64,000 bases of DNA from Isoetes taiwanensis (GCA_021234155.1 JAJEKV010000054.1:872001-936000); one strand, 5' to 3'; shown: positions 1 to 12,799, numbered from the stretch's first letter. Notes: generated by a model not told the origin, from the sequence alone. Program-made: numbers and translations.

Positions 1-1566
1 TGCAGATGACGCGTTTCTTCTAGTTTCAATGGATAACAAATCCCTATCCAACACTCAAACAATTTTAGAGGAAGAGTCGCCTCGGGCTGTAAGATCAATC
101 CGATAAAATCTAAAGTAGTGACCAGAGATCAGGTAAAAGGAGAGCAAACAACTGCTCTCATGGGTTGTAAGTATATCCTCCCTACCAGTTCTTCCAAAAT
201 TTTAGGAATCCCCTTAGTTCTTAAAGGGAGTCCCTCTGATATTTGGTCAGATATCATAGAAAAATTCCAGAAAAAGGTAGATAGCTTAAATTCCAAATAT
301 ATATCCAAGCAGGGTAGGGCTATTATAGCTAATTTTGTTATATCCTCATCTCATGTTTATCAATCCTCTGTTATCCTTGCCCCTAAGAAAGTTTTGACCA
401 AGCTCCAAAGTATAATTGGCAGATTCATTTCCTGCGGTCAGAACGGGAGATGTTGGACCCCTGTAGCTATGGAGGAATGCTGCAAAAGTAAGAATATAGC
501 GGGGCTGGGAGTCATCAATATTGAAAAGCAGGGGGTGGCCCTGGCAGCCATATACTTTTACAAGGCAGCTTATAATAGAATCAACCATCCGGTCTCTATT
601 ATTATCAGATATTATTTAGGCAAATGCCTTTCCTATGGTTGGAGGAAACTTAATTTAAATCTGCCCCATGCTATTTATTTCCCCTTCTCGGTTCCTAACT
701 CCATCCCAGGTTTAATTAAGAAGTGGATTAGAGCCTGGAATATGGTTAAAGGAATGTTCACTTGGAAGGAAGGGCTCTCCATGGACCAATCGATCTTCTG
801 AAATCCTGCTCTCCTTACTAATGATCCATCCCTTTGTTTAGCTTGCCACTTCCCGGAATAGGCTAAGCTTTGGACTTGTAAGGGGCTTCATCACATCAGA
901 GATCTCTTTGATGACCATAGGATATTCCTTTCAGATTCGGTTCTGGCTGATGAAGATGAAAACACAGAGAAACTTTACAATAATATATGTACAGTATTGA
1001 TTAGGGGAAGCTGGTCTGAAGAGAATCTCAATTGGTACCATAATGGTTATGCAAACTTCACAGTTAAATCTGCTTATAAATATTTGATGAGGAACCAGAA
1101 GATTTCTATGCACACCAAATGACAAATTGGGGAAGAGAGATGCATTAGAAACCTGAAATTTTTGTGATCTAGCCCCATCCCCCCCTAAGGTGAAATCTTT
1201 TATGTGGCAGCTTTGGCATAAAGCTTTGGCGACCAATTACAAAAGGCACAGGATCTATATGGCGGATTCAGATGTTTGTCCTAGATGTCTTAGCCATAGG
1301 GAGGACGAGGAGCCTCTCTTCCGATCCTGTACTTGGTCAGAATGGGTTCTCAAACTAGCCTCTACTCTGTTTGGCTACGACCTTAACTCCATTGACTCGG
1401 TGGATTTCTTGATGCCAAATTACCCCAATGACTGGAGGCTGTATATTCTTATGTGGAGAATTTGGAAAGGCAGGAACAACTTCATTTTTAACTGTGATAT
1501 TACCCACCCGGAAGCTGACATCAAGCAAATAGAATACGATATTAAATGGATCATTGCCGCTGCATA
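1..1566 (+). pseudogene. L1-type LINE ORF2, C-terminal half (decayed)
   Basis: The window opens inside the reverse-transcriptase palm: the first codons read A-D-D, the end of the YADD motif. A frameshift near 75 joins this to the usual 'SG.KIN..KS' block. From 118 to 801 one frame gives the L1 thumb/connection region, with ILGIP, 'SKQGRAIIANFV' and a CCxSKNIAGLGV block. A stop at 799 and shifted frames follow. From 1190 to 1566 comes a zf-RVT-like region (KSFMWQLWHKAL..., CPRC) and then a Trp-rich tail. The family role is target-primed reverse transcription of its own RNA. At least two frameshifts or stops make this copy inactive. Confidence 0.85.
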
Positions 1567-2074
1567 AAGCTTATTATGGTTCTCACAATTCTCTTGTTGG
1601 TATTTCAGGAATTGTTTTTGTGTTGGTGCGCAAGCTCAAATGGAAGAAGATTGATCCGGCTGTTAACCAGCAATGGATCAAAGTATTCGGACCTCCTGAC
1701 CTGTACAGCCATGAGGAGCCATGTCTATGCAATTGCTGCTGTGACCAGAATCCCGATGCAAGAAGAGGCTTGCTCTGCGAAGCCAAGGACAGCAAAGGCC
1801 GATTCAATATGGCAAAGGCAGAAACATGTCTGTATGTGCTTTGTACCCTCACAGTCATGGTTAGGGGAAGAGGCAGAAAACCCAGCAACTTTAATCTCAG
1901 ATCATACTTCTAGGCAGGCATATAAGTCATATCAGACACTGTTATCCATATCACAACTGTGTTTCAAGTTATTATCTTTCCTTCCTTATTTACTGAATAG
2001 AGTTATACTTCCCTGTAAAAAGCACATTTTTGTTAACTTATAACTTATAATTAATATACATATATGCTTTCAAT

Positions 2075-2107
<33 letters not shown>
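1567..2107 (+). mobile_element. LINE 3' untranslated region with poly(A) tail
   Basis: The stretch follows the LINE coding end and finishes in a run of 32 A residues (2076-2107), as expected for an L1-type insertion. No further domain is recognisable. Open frames here are chance. Confidence 0.7.
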
Positions 2108-2108
<1 letters not shown>

Positions 2109-2253
2109 AGCCTAAGATATGGCATTATTTACGAGATGCGGTGAACAAAAAGCTCTTTCCTTCCTTATTTACTTAATAGAGTTATACTTCCCTGTAAAAA
2201 GCACCTTTTTGTTAACTTATAACTTATAATTAATATACATATATGCTTTCAAT

Positions 2254-2286
<33 letters not shown>

Positions 2287-2331
2287 AGCCTAAGATATGG
2301 CATTATTTACGAGATGCGGTGAACAAAAAGC
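2108..2331 (+). mobile_element. Second, 5'-truncated LINE insertion with 46-bp flanking direct repeats
   Basis: 2154-2285 repeats the last ~133 bp of the preceding LINE (1975-2107) with a few substitutions and its own 31-A tail. It is flanked by two copies of a 46-bp sequence starting CAGCCTAAGATATGG (2108-2153 and 2286-2331). This fits a short truncated LINE insertion with a long target duplication. A 179-bp unequal tandem duplication would look similar. Confidence 0.65.
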
Positions 2332-2479
2332 ACGATATTCACGCACACAAGTGCAACCCTTAAGCCTTCAATTCAAAATGCAGCAGCGATGCAGTCACGC
2401 AAGCACAATGTAGGTTACGTACACATACGGTACCTTCTGGGTACTTACCATACCGGACAGGATGTACAATACGTATAGA

Positions 2480-2735
2480 ACATGTTTATGTGTTCTGTGA
2501 TAAAAAAAAAATTTTTTGAAGTACTTACGTTTTTTTGAGGTGCGATACGTTTTTTTAAGGTTTTTTACGCTTTTTAAAGGTTTTTTAAGTTTTTTTAAGG
2601 TACTGTAAGTTTTTTAAAGGAATGATATGTATCGTACGTCTAAACTTTAAAGTACCAAAAACTTTTTAAGTACATTAAATCTCCGGGAGTACGTTAAGAG
2701 GTATCGTACGTAAAAAACGTAAAAAACTTTCGTAC
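2480..2735. repeat. Low-complexity minisatellite of GTACG and T-run units
   Basis: Irregular repeats alternate T-runs of 6-8 with AAGG, TACG or GTAC steps. No coding signal is present. Confidence 0.6.
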
Positions 2736-4382
2736 ATATGGAAGTACGGTACTACACTGCGCAGGCAAGATTCAGGCCCCGGCACTCAACCATTGATCAT
2801 ATCTTCACACTGCGAATTTTGACAGTAGTAACCGTCCGGCAGGACCTGTATTATTGCATCGTTGCCTTCCCCAAGGCCTTTGACAGCAATATCGGGGCCT
2901 GCCAGGAATGCCCTCTCTCTTCAACACTGATTAGGCTTTACATTTACCAGTTGGATAGCTAGCTTACTGATAATGGAGGCGAAGGAGCTCAATTCCTACA
3001 CCAGATCACTAGGCCGCTAATATATGCTGATGATGTGAATCTCCTAGCTCACATCCAACAGACATGCAGTGCTATGTCGATGCCCTGGACACATTCTGTT
3101 AGGCCGCTGACATGCGCGTCAACCTGGCCAAGACTAAGTAGCTCATATCATTCTCACATCAACTGAGAGCCCCCGCCTTCAGTTACTAGAGGCAAAATGT
3201 GGAAGTGGCACCCACTTACAAAAGAGTGGAGTTTTCTTCTACTATGCACTGGGACACTTCCATCTAGCTACGAGGCTAGAAGGCACTATATGCAATGCAG
3301 AACAACAGTCACAGAGCAGAGTTATATGATTAGGCCCATCAGTCGCACCTGTTCAAGGTCGTAGTGGAACTCATCCTTTTACACGGGGCCGATATCTAGG
3401 CCCAGTTGTGTCCCTCGTACCTGGAATGACTTGGAGTAGGTGCAAAAAAATCTTCTTAACAGGGGCACTGGGGATGAAGTCCACGGTCTCATATCAAATC
3501 CTATTGTAAGAGACATGTTTCTTGCCTTTTCAGAGGGCAGCCTTGGATCGCTACATCATCTACTTTAAGAAAGGTCATCAATATGGATGATGTTCATTTC
3601 TCTAATTTAGCTTATACGATGGCAATGGGGATGCAGTGCCTCAAGGCCTGCTGGAGAGAAAAGAGAGCTTAGTGGCTAGCCAAATGGAATGTGCAAGAGC
3701 ACAGATGCATACAGGTACAACCAGAAGTAAATTGCCATATTTTGAAACAATATCTTGATGTTTGCTTCCTCAGCAAGCTCTGGGATGCCAGCACCCATGA
3801 AAGGTCAAGATAGCACATTACCAGCGCCACATAAACCCCTCATTGGAACCTGCGTACCCATTTGCATATGAAAAGGCACAAACACATTGCCTCCATTCGC
3901 AAAGGTGCACACCATCTCTGAATTGTGGCAGGCGGATGGATTATGGAGCCACGCCAAGACAGGCTTTGTTAATGCTGTCAAATGGGGGCCGTTGAGGATA
4001 AATGCCATAGCTTTTAGAGCTGTCCAGCGTGTGATCAAATTTGGGCACACTATACTTAGTTAGTCAAGTCTGGGCAGCTGCTACATGTGATATTAAGCAT
4101 GGCATTAGTAAAGATGCTAGGATCATATCTTGAAGAGGTCATGGATCTGTAGGATCAGCCATGTCCTCAGACACTCAACTGACATGTATATATATCTCAT
4201 GATGTATATTTGTACAACTTGATAGCATTCTTATTACTATCACGATTTTTCCCTCGAAGACCCTTCGAGGCAGGACTTTTTTAATTCAGATAGTAATAAG
4301 TCTATTGAGATCCTTCTTGGGTCCCATTGGCCCATTGGCCTCTGTGGACGATATAATCATTCTATTCTATTCTATTCTACCT
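2735..4382 (+). pseudogene. LINE with (TTCTA)n tail, copy 1 (heavily decayed)
   Basis: Translation from 2756 gives 'ARFRPRHSTIDHIFTLR' and a degenerate 'AFPKAFD', which are reverse-transcriptase domains 2-3. Fragments of the YADD region lie near 3020 and of the thumb near 3190-3300. The copy aligns along its length with the better one at 9.6-11.5 kb. It ends in a shared 3'UTR (hairpin, 'GGGTCCCATTGG', 'TGTGGACG') and a TTCTATTCTATTCTA tail at 4360-4380. Many stops and frameshifts are present. Confidence 0.8.
4252..4270 (+). other. Conserved hairpin in LINE 3'UTR, copy 1
   Basis: CCTCGAA and TTCGAGG form a 7-bp stem around the loop GACCC, about 90 bp before the tail. The equivalent in copy 2 keeps the fold with a G-T pair, which suggests a role in template recognition by the element's reverse transcriptase. 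Confidence 0.55.
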
Positions 4383-5358
4383 ATTTTAGTGCCTATGTTC
4401 ATATAAGTGTGCTTTATTGACAGACACTAGCTTCAAACATCCTTATAGAGTACTGGGATACATATTGCCAAGAAAACCCATTGCTAATGTCTGCTTTAAA
4501 GTTAACCTATCATTGTGTCGCCAGCAGTTGTGGAGTTCACATCACAAATTTAATAGGACTTATAAACATGGGAGTAGTTTGAAGTTTACTTATTTCGGTT
4601 CAGAATATACGTACCAATTTGCTAAAACCTGATAGCCCTTGGATTGCTCATTTGTTCTTGTTTTCTTTGAGGCTAGTTGGACCCATATCAGTCATATCGG
4701 GACTAGTTTGTAAAACGGCTTTTCATATTGGTTGAAAGCATAGCTATAAGAAGTCATATGCCTCTTGGCCTCTACTTATGTATTACAAAACATGAATGTG
4801 TGGAGATCCTATGAAAGGATTTGATATAATTCATATAGGCATACATTTCCAGCACTCTAAAGTTTCAAAATAGAAACCTCAATTTGATATTATAGTAGGC
4901 ACTGATTTTGTTAACATGTATAAAAAAGAAGATGCATATTTGAATTTAAAGGTTCACTAGGAAGTATTGGTGCAAAGACTGCAGCATATGTGCCTAGTGA
5001 ATTATGCTATGTGTTGATGAAACATGGGCATCCAATTTATATAACGAAAAAAGTCTTGATGTTAATGCTTATATGAGTCGTAAGAGATGGAATCTAGAAT
5101 TGTATAAATAACTGTTTTGGAAGCTGAAGACCAAATTATAGTGAAATTCGACAAAGTGAAACTGAATCACATATTGCTCTTTAAAATAGTCGTACACAAA
5201 TGTATGTTTCACATATGTTAATCTATAGTAGTACAAGAGGGATTGTGGCCTTGTTATTGTTAGAAGTTTATACCTTTATTCGTTGCTTCCAAAGATTATG
5301 ACAACATTATTATTTTCAAGCATATTGCATAATCTGAGAGCACAACTTAATCAACAAA
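4383..5358. other. No recognisable gene
   Basis: AT-rich sequence with only short chance frames. No splice-consistent exon, RNA gene or repeat boundary was recognised. Confidence 0.5.
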
Positions 5359-5364
5359 TATCTC

Positions 5365-5940
5365 AATCCCACTCATGAGGGCAACCCTTTGTACGTCATC
5401 ACCTTGTTTGGGGTGCCCAAAGAGCAAACTATTGGGAGATGGATTGATAGAATATTTCAGTTGTTGTCGCTTGATGTGCCATTTGGATGGGCCAAATTGG
5501 AAAATGGACAAGGTGAGCAAGGGGCTTGTGTGCCGTCCATCTACGTTGGGAAGCATTAGGGATAGCTATGGCTGCCCAACCCATTTTTGTGCTTCGATCG
5601 CATTTGTATCGGCCTCTGTTTTCCTTTCGATCTCTACTTTATGAACATAACTCAACCCCATTCATGACAGCAACCCTTTTTGCGTCAGCACCTTGTTTGG
5701 GTTGCCCGAAGAGCAAACTATTGGGAGATATGGGTTAATAGAATATTTCAGTTGTTGCCGCTTGATGTGCCATTTGGATGGATCAAATTGGAAAATGGAC
5801 AAGGTGAGCAAGGGACTTGTGTGTCGTCTGTCCATCCGCGTGAAGAAACATTAGGGGTAGCTATGGCCGCCCAGCCCCTTTTTGTGCTTCGATCGCATTT
5901 GTCGGCCTCTGTTTTCCTTTTGGTCTCTAGTTTATGAACA
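5365..5940. repeat. Tandem duplication, two units of about 290 bp
   Basis: Unit 1 (about 5365-5650) and unit 2 (about 5654-5940) share long blocks such as 'AAAGAGCAAACTATTGGGAG', 'GCTTGATGTGCCATTTGGATGG' (split here by a few changes) and 'TTTGTGCTTCGATCGCATTTG'. The offset is close to 289 bp. Divergence is roughly one change in ten bases. The frames across it do not resemble a known protein. Confidence 0.85.
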
Positions 5941-8900
5941 CAATTTGGACATGGACAGCATCAGAACCCTCCAAAAGCTTTTTTCTTCAGCAAAAAAAGA
6001 ATGGAATTGTATCCAACGAAATTTTATCTTATGGTGCTTTGGCTGAGTCATTCTTAATTCAGTGCGCCAGGTAGGGTTCAAGTTTTAGAAATGCTATAAG
6101 ACAATCCAAAATGTCACGGACTTGCCTAGGTGACCCTCTTGGAAACTTGAAATCTTGTCTAAACTTGCATTAATTCTAAGTTGGTGTGTTTAATCTTGAC
6201 ACATAAAATTGTAGATGGTGAAGAATTGAATCTTTATTACAGTTGAACTTAGATACTTCAAACTCAAATGGACAAATGCTTATAAATTCAATATAATTAG
6301 ATAAAGTTAGGATCCAAAAAAAACAATATTCTCAATAGATACATCATCCAACTTTATCAAGTCGACCCAAAAGCTTCCAACTCAACCACGATTCCCAACT
6401 AAAATGCTGCCATCCGTCTGACTACTGTCTTGCTCATTCACTATACATGCACTAAGGGGGTTAGATCTCATTACTAACTGGGGATCCCAAAGCTGCCTCC
6501 ACATGCATACAACATCTTGAAAATTTTGGATAACAAGAATATAATCACAAGCAAAGGCAGAAGATCCTATGTGAGTAAAGTGATAGACAATGACAACGTA
6601 ATCAAATGAAATACGACACATGAGCATCAAAAGCAAAGAACATAGCCAAAGTACCAAAACAGCATGATGCATAACTCCAGGATAATGAGAAGCTCAACAA
6701 CTAGCATACATGCTTGCGCTGTTAGCGAAGAAATGCCCAGCCATTTTACATTCCAAGCCCGATAGCAGATGTGGTGGGGTGAACCTTGTATGCGCATACC
6801 CTCTCAGCCTGGAGGACTTCTTACAATGGAGTCCAAGAGTTGACGTAGTATCCTCTATAGGAAAACTATGCCCGGTTATCACCGAATACAAGAATATAAA
6901 GAATACATATGAACATGCGCATGCCAAAATAACCCAGGCCATCGAACTTGGAACCCCGACTCCAGAGGATCTAATAGATATCAAAATTATGCAATACAAA
7001 AACCATGACATGTGATGTTCATTAGATACTTATCATATACATGTGCCTAGATTGTACCCTTCCCGAGGTTGCCCATATAACCTAACCATGTCGAAGTAGC
7101 TAACTTATTGACGAAGATCATGATCACAATCCAAACATCTCAAGGAAGTCACAAGCCTGGTTGTCATATTGATGTAAATCCAATACCTATATACTTCAAA
7201 CCAGGAGTGATATTGAAAGCTCGTTCAAATTTGATGCTGCAAAACAATCAAAGCTTCCTTAGCATCAAATCTGAAGATATTCTGTCGAAGCAAAAAATAA
7301 GTTTTTGTTCACCAAACCGTAGATATAAAACTCTTGATGTACGCTATAATTTTGACAAATATATGTGAAAATGAGAAACATTCGAATCTGCCGGATGGGA
7401 AAATAAGAAGCAACGGAAGAAAAGGAAGAGGAAGTAAAGAAGAAAATGGAGGGAGCCATCTTGGCGCAACAAGTATCCCAATCAATCTCCTTGTCCTATT
7501 TTTGGCTTTTTCCAATTTCCTTGGCCGTAGACATGAAAAATTGAAGATTTAATGGTAGAGAAATATACCACCTAATATTTAGCTGATGTGGCAATGTTAC
7601 GTGGATAGCCTTCAATTACAAAAAATGTTGTTGGCTTAGTTGGACTAGCGTGCAAAAAAAGATGCTTAAAATAAAGGGGGTGGAAAATTTGTGAATTACG
7701 AGTAAAAAAGTGTGTTGTTTTTTGTTTTGAGTTCATTTATATCAGAGCATTCTTTGCACCTAGGGTCTTATCATCTTTTGATAGTTATGGTTTCGCCCTC
7801 CATGCACATTATTTGAAGGGGTGCCCAGCTGTTAGACTTAGGCAATCCTTGTCCACCACTTGGTTTCGGGGAAGTAGAGCACCTAGTCACCTCTCTTGTT
7901 TTCTTAAGGTCAGGGCATTGGCTTTTTGGTTCACTATTGCTTATCTAGGGCAATTGATATTGGTTGTTCTTGGTTTTTTATTCCTTTCTTCTTAATTGTT
8001 TTTGCCACGAGCTTATTGGTTTGTGCATTCTTTCGGTTTGGTATCTCGTCTCCTCCTTCTTCTCCTTCTCGCTCCTCTAAGCAAGTCAACCCCATTAGGC
8101 TCCAGATGGATATGTTTCTATGAGTTTGATATTTTTGAGCTATGATGGGTTGTAAGCCTTCCTAGGTTTTGGTACCCCTCTTTCTTCCACCTTCGTGACT
8201 AGGTTGCTTGTGAATTGGGATGACTCTTTGTGGAATTAATGCCTTCCTGTTTGAGACATGTGTCGAGATATGAGTTGAGTTTATTTGTTGAGTTGCTTCT
8301 TCACCTGGATCCATCATTACGACGCACTTTATGCCTTGCTTTATGGGTTCTTGTATGATTCTTGCTCTGATTCGAAGTGAATATCTCCAGCCAAAACATT
8401 ATCTAATACACATTTGATTCGGCTAGCAAGGCTAGTGAGTCCTGAGCAGATTCAAACACGTCATTTCTTCTTTCAGAGGCAATAGTTTCATGAATTCTAG
8501 GAGCGAGATGGATTTCCTGATTTGCCAATGGGATGACAACCTCCAAAAACATCTACATCCTCCATTTCCAGGTTTGGAAGTTGGAGAAGCTATATGAAAA
8601 TATCAAACTGTGCAATCACGCGACATTCAAGTATAGTAGCAGCATTGGCAGTGGACGTTTGGTTTTGCAAAGAAGTGTGTAAGAGCAAGAAAAATCAAGA
8701 AAATAGAAAAACGAACAAAGAGCAAAAGTGACGAGCTATGCAAGATGAAGGTAGTTTGGGCCGATAAATTAAAAAAAAACTAGGGGAGGGTCACCAATAG
8801 TGGACCATGGTCCAATAGCCAACCATGGTAAAATGAATCAAATTTTCCAATAGTGGATCAACACATATCATTCTCTCAATCTAGACCATTGGATGAAGTG

Positions 8901-9594
8901 GGTCAAAGTGAGAAAGGTGATTCAGTCTTAGTCATCAATCTTGAGCCATAGTAGAGTAGGATATTTAAATGATCCTTTCTTTAGTGTGGATGTTTTATGA
9001 GCTATATGTGTCAATTTTTTTCCAACAAAAGTATATGTAATACCTCAAAACAAGAGCTTTTTAACCATGCAATTTAATTGACAATACTATTTTACTTTCA
9101 ACATTTTCTTTGTCCATAATTTTATAGACGAAAAACAACAAAAAATAATTGATCAAATCACAAGGAATATAACCTATTGACTATGAACCTACAATCAATC
9201 TAATAAAGAGAAAACAAATAAAAACAATTGGAGCACTGCAAGAGAAGAGGAGCAATCACTTAAATCTTTGGGATCCAAAGGACCGACAGATACCTCTAAA
9301 CTAACAATAGCATTTAGTTGTTGGAATATGTGACGTGAATCTGCGAGATAGGAGATTCCAGCTGCCAATTCAAAACTTTGTTCAAGTGCCCCGCCTTGGC
9401 TGAAGCCTATAAACATTCATTCAAAACTTTGTTTAGGAAATGCCCCAACTTGAAGAAGCTTCGGCCAAAGCCAAAGCTCTCCTACCTAGCTGCGACAAAT
9501 CATTGGAGGTTAACCTTTTTATTATTTGAAAATTTAAGCTTAAAAAGGGGAAGGTTGTCAATTGTAATAATTCAATAGATATATATTGCTCGTC
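5941..9594. other. Intergenic, no supported gene; one SINE-like promoter
   Basis: Frames of 60-105 codons occur (for example 6710-7015 on the plus strand) but show no known motif and overlap equally long antisense frames. A possible degenerate tRNA-type promoter sits at 6039-6086. A 12-bp palindrome GGACCATGGTCC lies near 8803. Confidence 0.45.
6035..6240 (+). mobile_element. Possible degenerate tRNA-derived SINE
   Basis: A box A-like TTTGGCTGAGTCATTC (6039) is followed about 33 bp later by a box B-like GGGTTCAAGTTTT (6074), the spacing seen in tRNA-type pol III promoters. The 3' end and target duplications are not identifiable, so this is tentative. Confidence 0.3.
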
Positions 9595-9596
9595 GT

Positions 9597-11545
9597 AGAG
9601 TAGTGCCCATATACAAAGTAGGGGACCCTCAATGTCCGGCCAACTACCGTACTATTATGGTCAGCTCTCTCTTTGCAAAACTATTGGCTGGCATCCTTGA
9701 GCAGCGGCTGACAATATGGGCAGAGGAAACGGAGGTGCGAGCTCTTACACAGGCAGGTTTTCGGCCCAGACATTCCACCATTGATCATATCTTCACTCTG
9801 CGCACATTGATTGAAGATAGCAGGAATCGCCCGGCGAGAACACATCTTTGTTGTTTCGTGGATTTTGCAAAGGCATTCGACCGCGATTACCCGCAATAAG
9901 CTATGGGGCCGGTTCGCGGCAAACAGGGACCCCCACGGACTTGCGAATCACGATTATATAGGTCAATGCTGAGGCATGCTCGGTAGTATCACATCGGCAG
10001 CACGACCGGTGACCCGTAGCATTGGAGTCGTCGTCGGGGTTGCCCCTCTCCCCACACTCTTTGGCTTTGTACATTGATCAGTTGGAAGATTGGCTCTCTG
10101 AGCATGGAGGTGCGGGCGCACATATCATGCATCACACAATCCGGCAACTCATATATGCTGACGATGTCAACCTCATGGCCTATACTCCAGAGGACATGCA
10201 ACGTCACCTGGATGCTCTTGACACTTTTTGCCAATTCACTGGCATGCGAGTTAACTTGGCCAAAACTAGGGTGCTGCTAGTTGCATCATCCCGTCAGCCA
10301 AGGCTTCCCACATTCACTTACCAAGGGCAAGAGGTAGAGGTGGCTCCGACCTACAAGTACTTGGGGATTGAGTTCTCAACTACCACCCATTGGGATGCGG
10401 CTATCAGGTTGCGGGTCACTGCGGGTTGGAAAGCACTATATGCCATGCAGAACAACGGCCACAAGGCGTAATTGTATGCACAGGGTCACCGATCACATTT
10501 GTTTGGGGCCTTGGTTGAGCCGGCCCTTTTGTATGGGGCGAGAAGTTTGGGGTCCTGATATCCCTCAACACACGGAATGACCTCGGCGGTGCGAAGGCCT
10601 TCTTGGCACGGGCCCTGGGGGTGAAGTCCACAGTTCCGTACCAGATCCTACTCCAGGAGACAGGCTTTCTACCCCTTCAACGGGCTGCATTGGAACGCCA
10701 TATCGTTTACTTCCAAAAGGTGGTCGCTATGGTGATACACGCTTGTCCCGCCTTTGCTTTGGCCACGCAATGGGTCCCCAACGCCTGAAATCCTGGCTGG
10801 AAAGACAAGCGTGCTCCGGTGGTTCTCACCGGGGGTGTGCGGGCAAGCGGATGTGTCCGTGTCGGGACAAAGAAAGATCGCGAGGCACTTAAACTATACC
10901 TTGATACTACTTTCCTTCGCAAGTCGTGGGATCGTGAGGCTCGACACATGTTAAGGCTGGCACACTATCGGCCACAAGTCAATCCTAGGCTCACAAGAGG
11001 CCCCCACCGATGCTTGTACACCCAAATACCCATGAAGAAACGCAGCTTATAGCTTCCATTCAAGCGGGGCACATCGCCTCCGCATTGAAACAGCCGTTGG
11101 GCTCGTGAAGCACGGGGAGCAAAGGCTTTGCCGGTGTTGCCACCGGTAGCGATTGAGGATGAATGTCATGCCCTCCGGACCTGCCCGGCATTTGCCCATA
11201 TCCGAAGGCGATATATTTCATTACTAGTGCACGGCCAGCCGTTGCATCGATTATTGGCTCTGGGCGTCGGTGGGTTTGTTGGGGTCATACCTCCGAGAGG
11301 TTATGGATGCGGACTTCGTTTGTGTCCTCCACGGGACGGTATTGAACTGTCCTATGCAATTGTATAGTGTGCCAGCAGGCTTATTACTGCTAAGGTTTTT
11401 CCCTCGAAAACCCTTCGGGGCGGGGGTTTTTTAATCCTGTCAGTAATATGCTTGCTGCTCTCTTTTTTGTTTGGGTCCCATAGGCCAATTGGTCTCCGTG
11501 GACGCTAAAAACCTATTCTATTCTATTCTATTCTATTCTATTCTT
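9597..11545 (+). pseudogene. LINE with (TTCTA)n tail, copy 2 (better preserved)
   Basis: Reverse-transcriptase blocks are visible in order: 'ANYRTIMVSSLFAKLLAGIL' with 'GFRPRHSTIDHIFTLRTL' and 'CCFVDFAKAFD' (9603-9890), then 'PLSPHSLALYIDQLEDWL', 'IRQLIYADDVNLMAY' and 'GMRVNLAKTRVL' (10022-10470), so the catalytic YADD is intact. Later frames (10600-11370) carry the C-terminal region with a Cys/His-rich block. Frame changes near 9895, 10470 and 10790 make it inactive. The 3' end is the TTCTATTCTATTC tail at about 11515-11544. It is 5'-truncated: no endonuclease domain is seen upstream. Confidence 0.85.
11402..11420 (+). other. Conserved hairpin in LINE 3'UTR, copy 2
   Basis: CCTCGAA pairs with TTCGGGG around AACCC. 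Compared with copy 1, one pair becomes a wobble while the fold is kept. Confidence 0.55.
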
Positions 11546-11604
11546 TTGGAAAATTAGTTGTCACAAGAATTCATTATAATGAAATAAGCCTAAATGATTT
11601 ATTT

Positions 11605-11790
11605 GAGGGAAATTTACCAAAATGCCCTTAATTGTTGACTAAATTCTGAAAAAGCCATTCGTATTTTTGAAATTCCCAAAATGTTCTTAATTCTTAAGTA
11701 TTTTTCCAAATAGCCCTTTTCTACTAGAAAGCCCTGCAAATTTCCCAAATTGCACCTTTATCTGCACATTTTCATAGCCGATGGTTTCTT
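11605..11790 (+). repeat. Left copy of an inverted ~170 bp repeat
   Basis: This stretch (blocks TTGACTAAATT, TTTTTGAAATT, CTTAATTCTT, ATTTTTCCAAATAGC, TTGCAAATTT) matches the reverse complement of 20405-20580 in the same block order. The two copies face each other and enclose about 9 kb. They may be ends of one DNA transposon or two independent insertions of one family. Confidence 0.65.
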
Positions 11791-11989
11791 TATGCAGATA
11801 AAAGTGTTTCTTATGAATCTTATCGTTTGTTTTGGACCCTTGATGAGCACAATATTCTTGTGCATATTCCTTTTGCTGGATTCCAGACCGTCCACCAAGT
11901 CTATGATGGAGTCAAATCCCCATTTCCAGCTCATCATAAGATTTCCCAACCTTTGCAAGAAGTCAAAATACAAATCACACGTAAGAACA

Positions 11990-12058
11990 TGCCACAGAAT
12001 ACTTGATGAGGGGATTTGAACCCCATATGCCAGACAATTCAGCAACAAGTCAAATTAG
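11990..12058 (-). mobile_element. Possible tRNA-derived SINE head (minus strand)
   Basis: On the minus strand GGGGTTCAAATCCCC (box B, 12010-12024) is preceded by a box A-like TTGTTGCTGAATTG at tRNA-like spacing. No complete cloverleaf can be drawn, so a SINE or tRNA pseudogene is more likely than a working tRNA. Confidence 0.35.
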
Positions 12059-12084
12059 CTGGAAAAGAAGAAGGAACTGTGGCC

Positions 12085-12275
12085 GGATGCATGCTGCAGC
12101 AGCATGTACATGTGCCCTAAGCTTCTCCTCCATGCAAACCTGCTGGGCATGAGGCAGCAATCCAACCATGTATCTGGATGCACGTTGCAGCAGCATGTGC
12201 ATGTGGCCTAAGCTTCTCCTGCATGCAAACCTGCTGGCCATGAGGCAGCAATGGAACCATGTATCTGCAAACAGT
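12085..12275. repeat. Tandem duplication, two 91-bp units
   Basis: GCAGCAGCATGT begins at 12096 and again at 12187, followed in both units by AAGCTTCTCC, GCATGCAAACCTGCTGG-like and GAGGCAGCAAT blocks. Confidence 0.8.
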
Positions 12276-12799
12276 TGAAAGATTTGAACAACACAATTCC
12301 AACATTTCAAATCCCGCATGACTGAACCATGACATCGGATCATCTTCCCAGCTCATTCTAAAGTTGGGACCATGAGATGTGTGCGCTTCAATCGCTGCTA
12401 ACATACACAACATACAGAAATGAATAACTAGCTATGTTTGCAATATATTACACTATTATGTAAGCATGTATTGAACTTGGAAGATGTATTCAACATGTAA
12501 TACTCAGATCATGTGAATGTTCACTGTAATATGCATGTAATAGCTGCAAACAACAGCACTGCTGCCACCTGCGAGCATGGAATGGCTTTCAATTGTGCCA
12601 TATGAATTATAACCCTGTCATTGCACTTGAAGTTACACAAGGGAGCCTGAGTCCATAAGAGTAACAAGAGTTAGAGGAGTAAAGGAAAATGCTTACCCCG
12701 GTGAAGCTCAACATCTAAACTGGCCCAATAGCATCCGCAGAGATGTGGCAGCGATTCAGTCTGCCACTCCGCCATGGAATGGATGCTGCAAGTGCAAAG

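Noticed and set aside
1546-2043. Overlapping ORFs after the LINE coding end
   Set aside because: Three frames overlap, none has motifs, and the stretch behaves as a 3'UTR ending in poly(A).
6710-7015. 101-codon plus-strand ORF and its 105-codon antisense partner
   Set aside because: Both strands are open over the same bases and neither has motifs or splice support; one may be a decayed exon but this cannot be shown.
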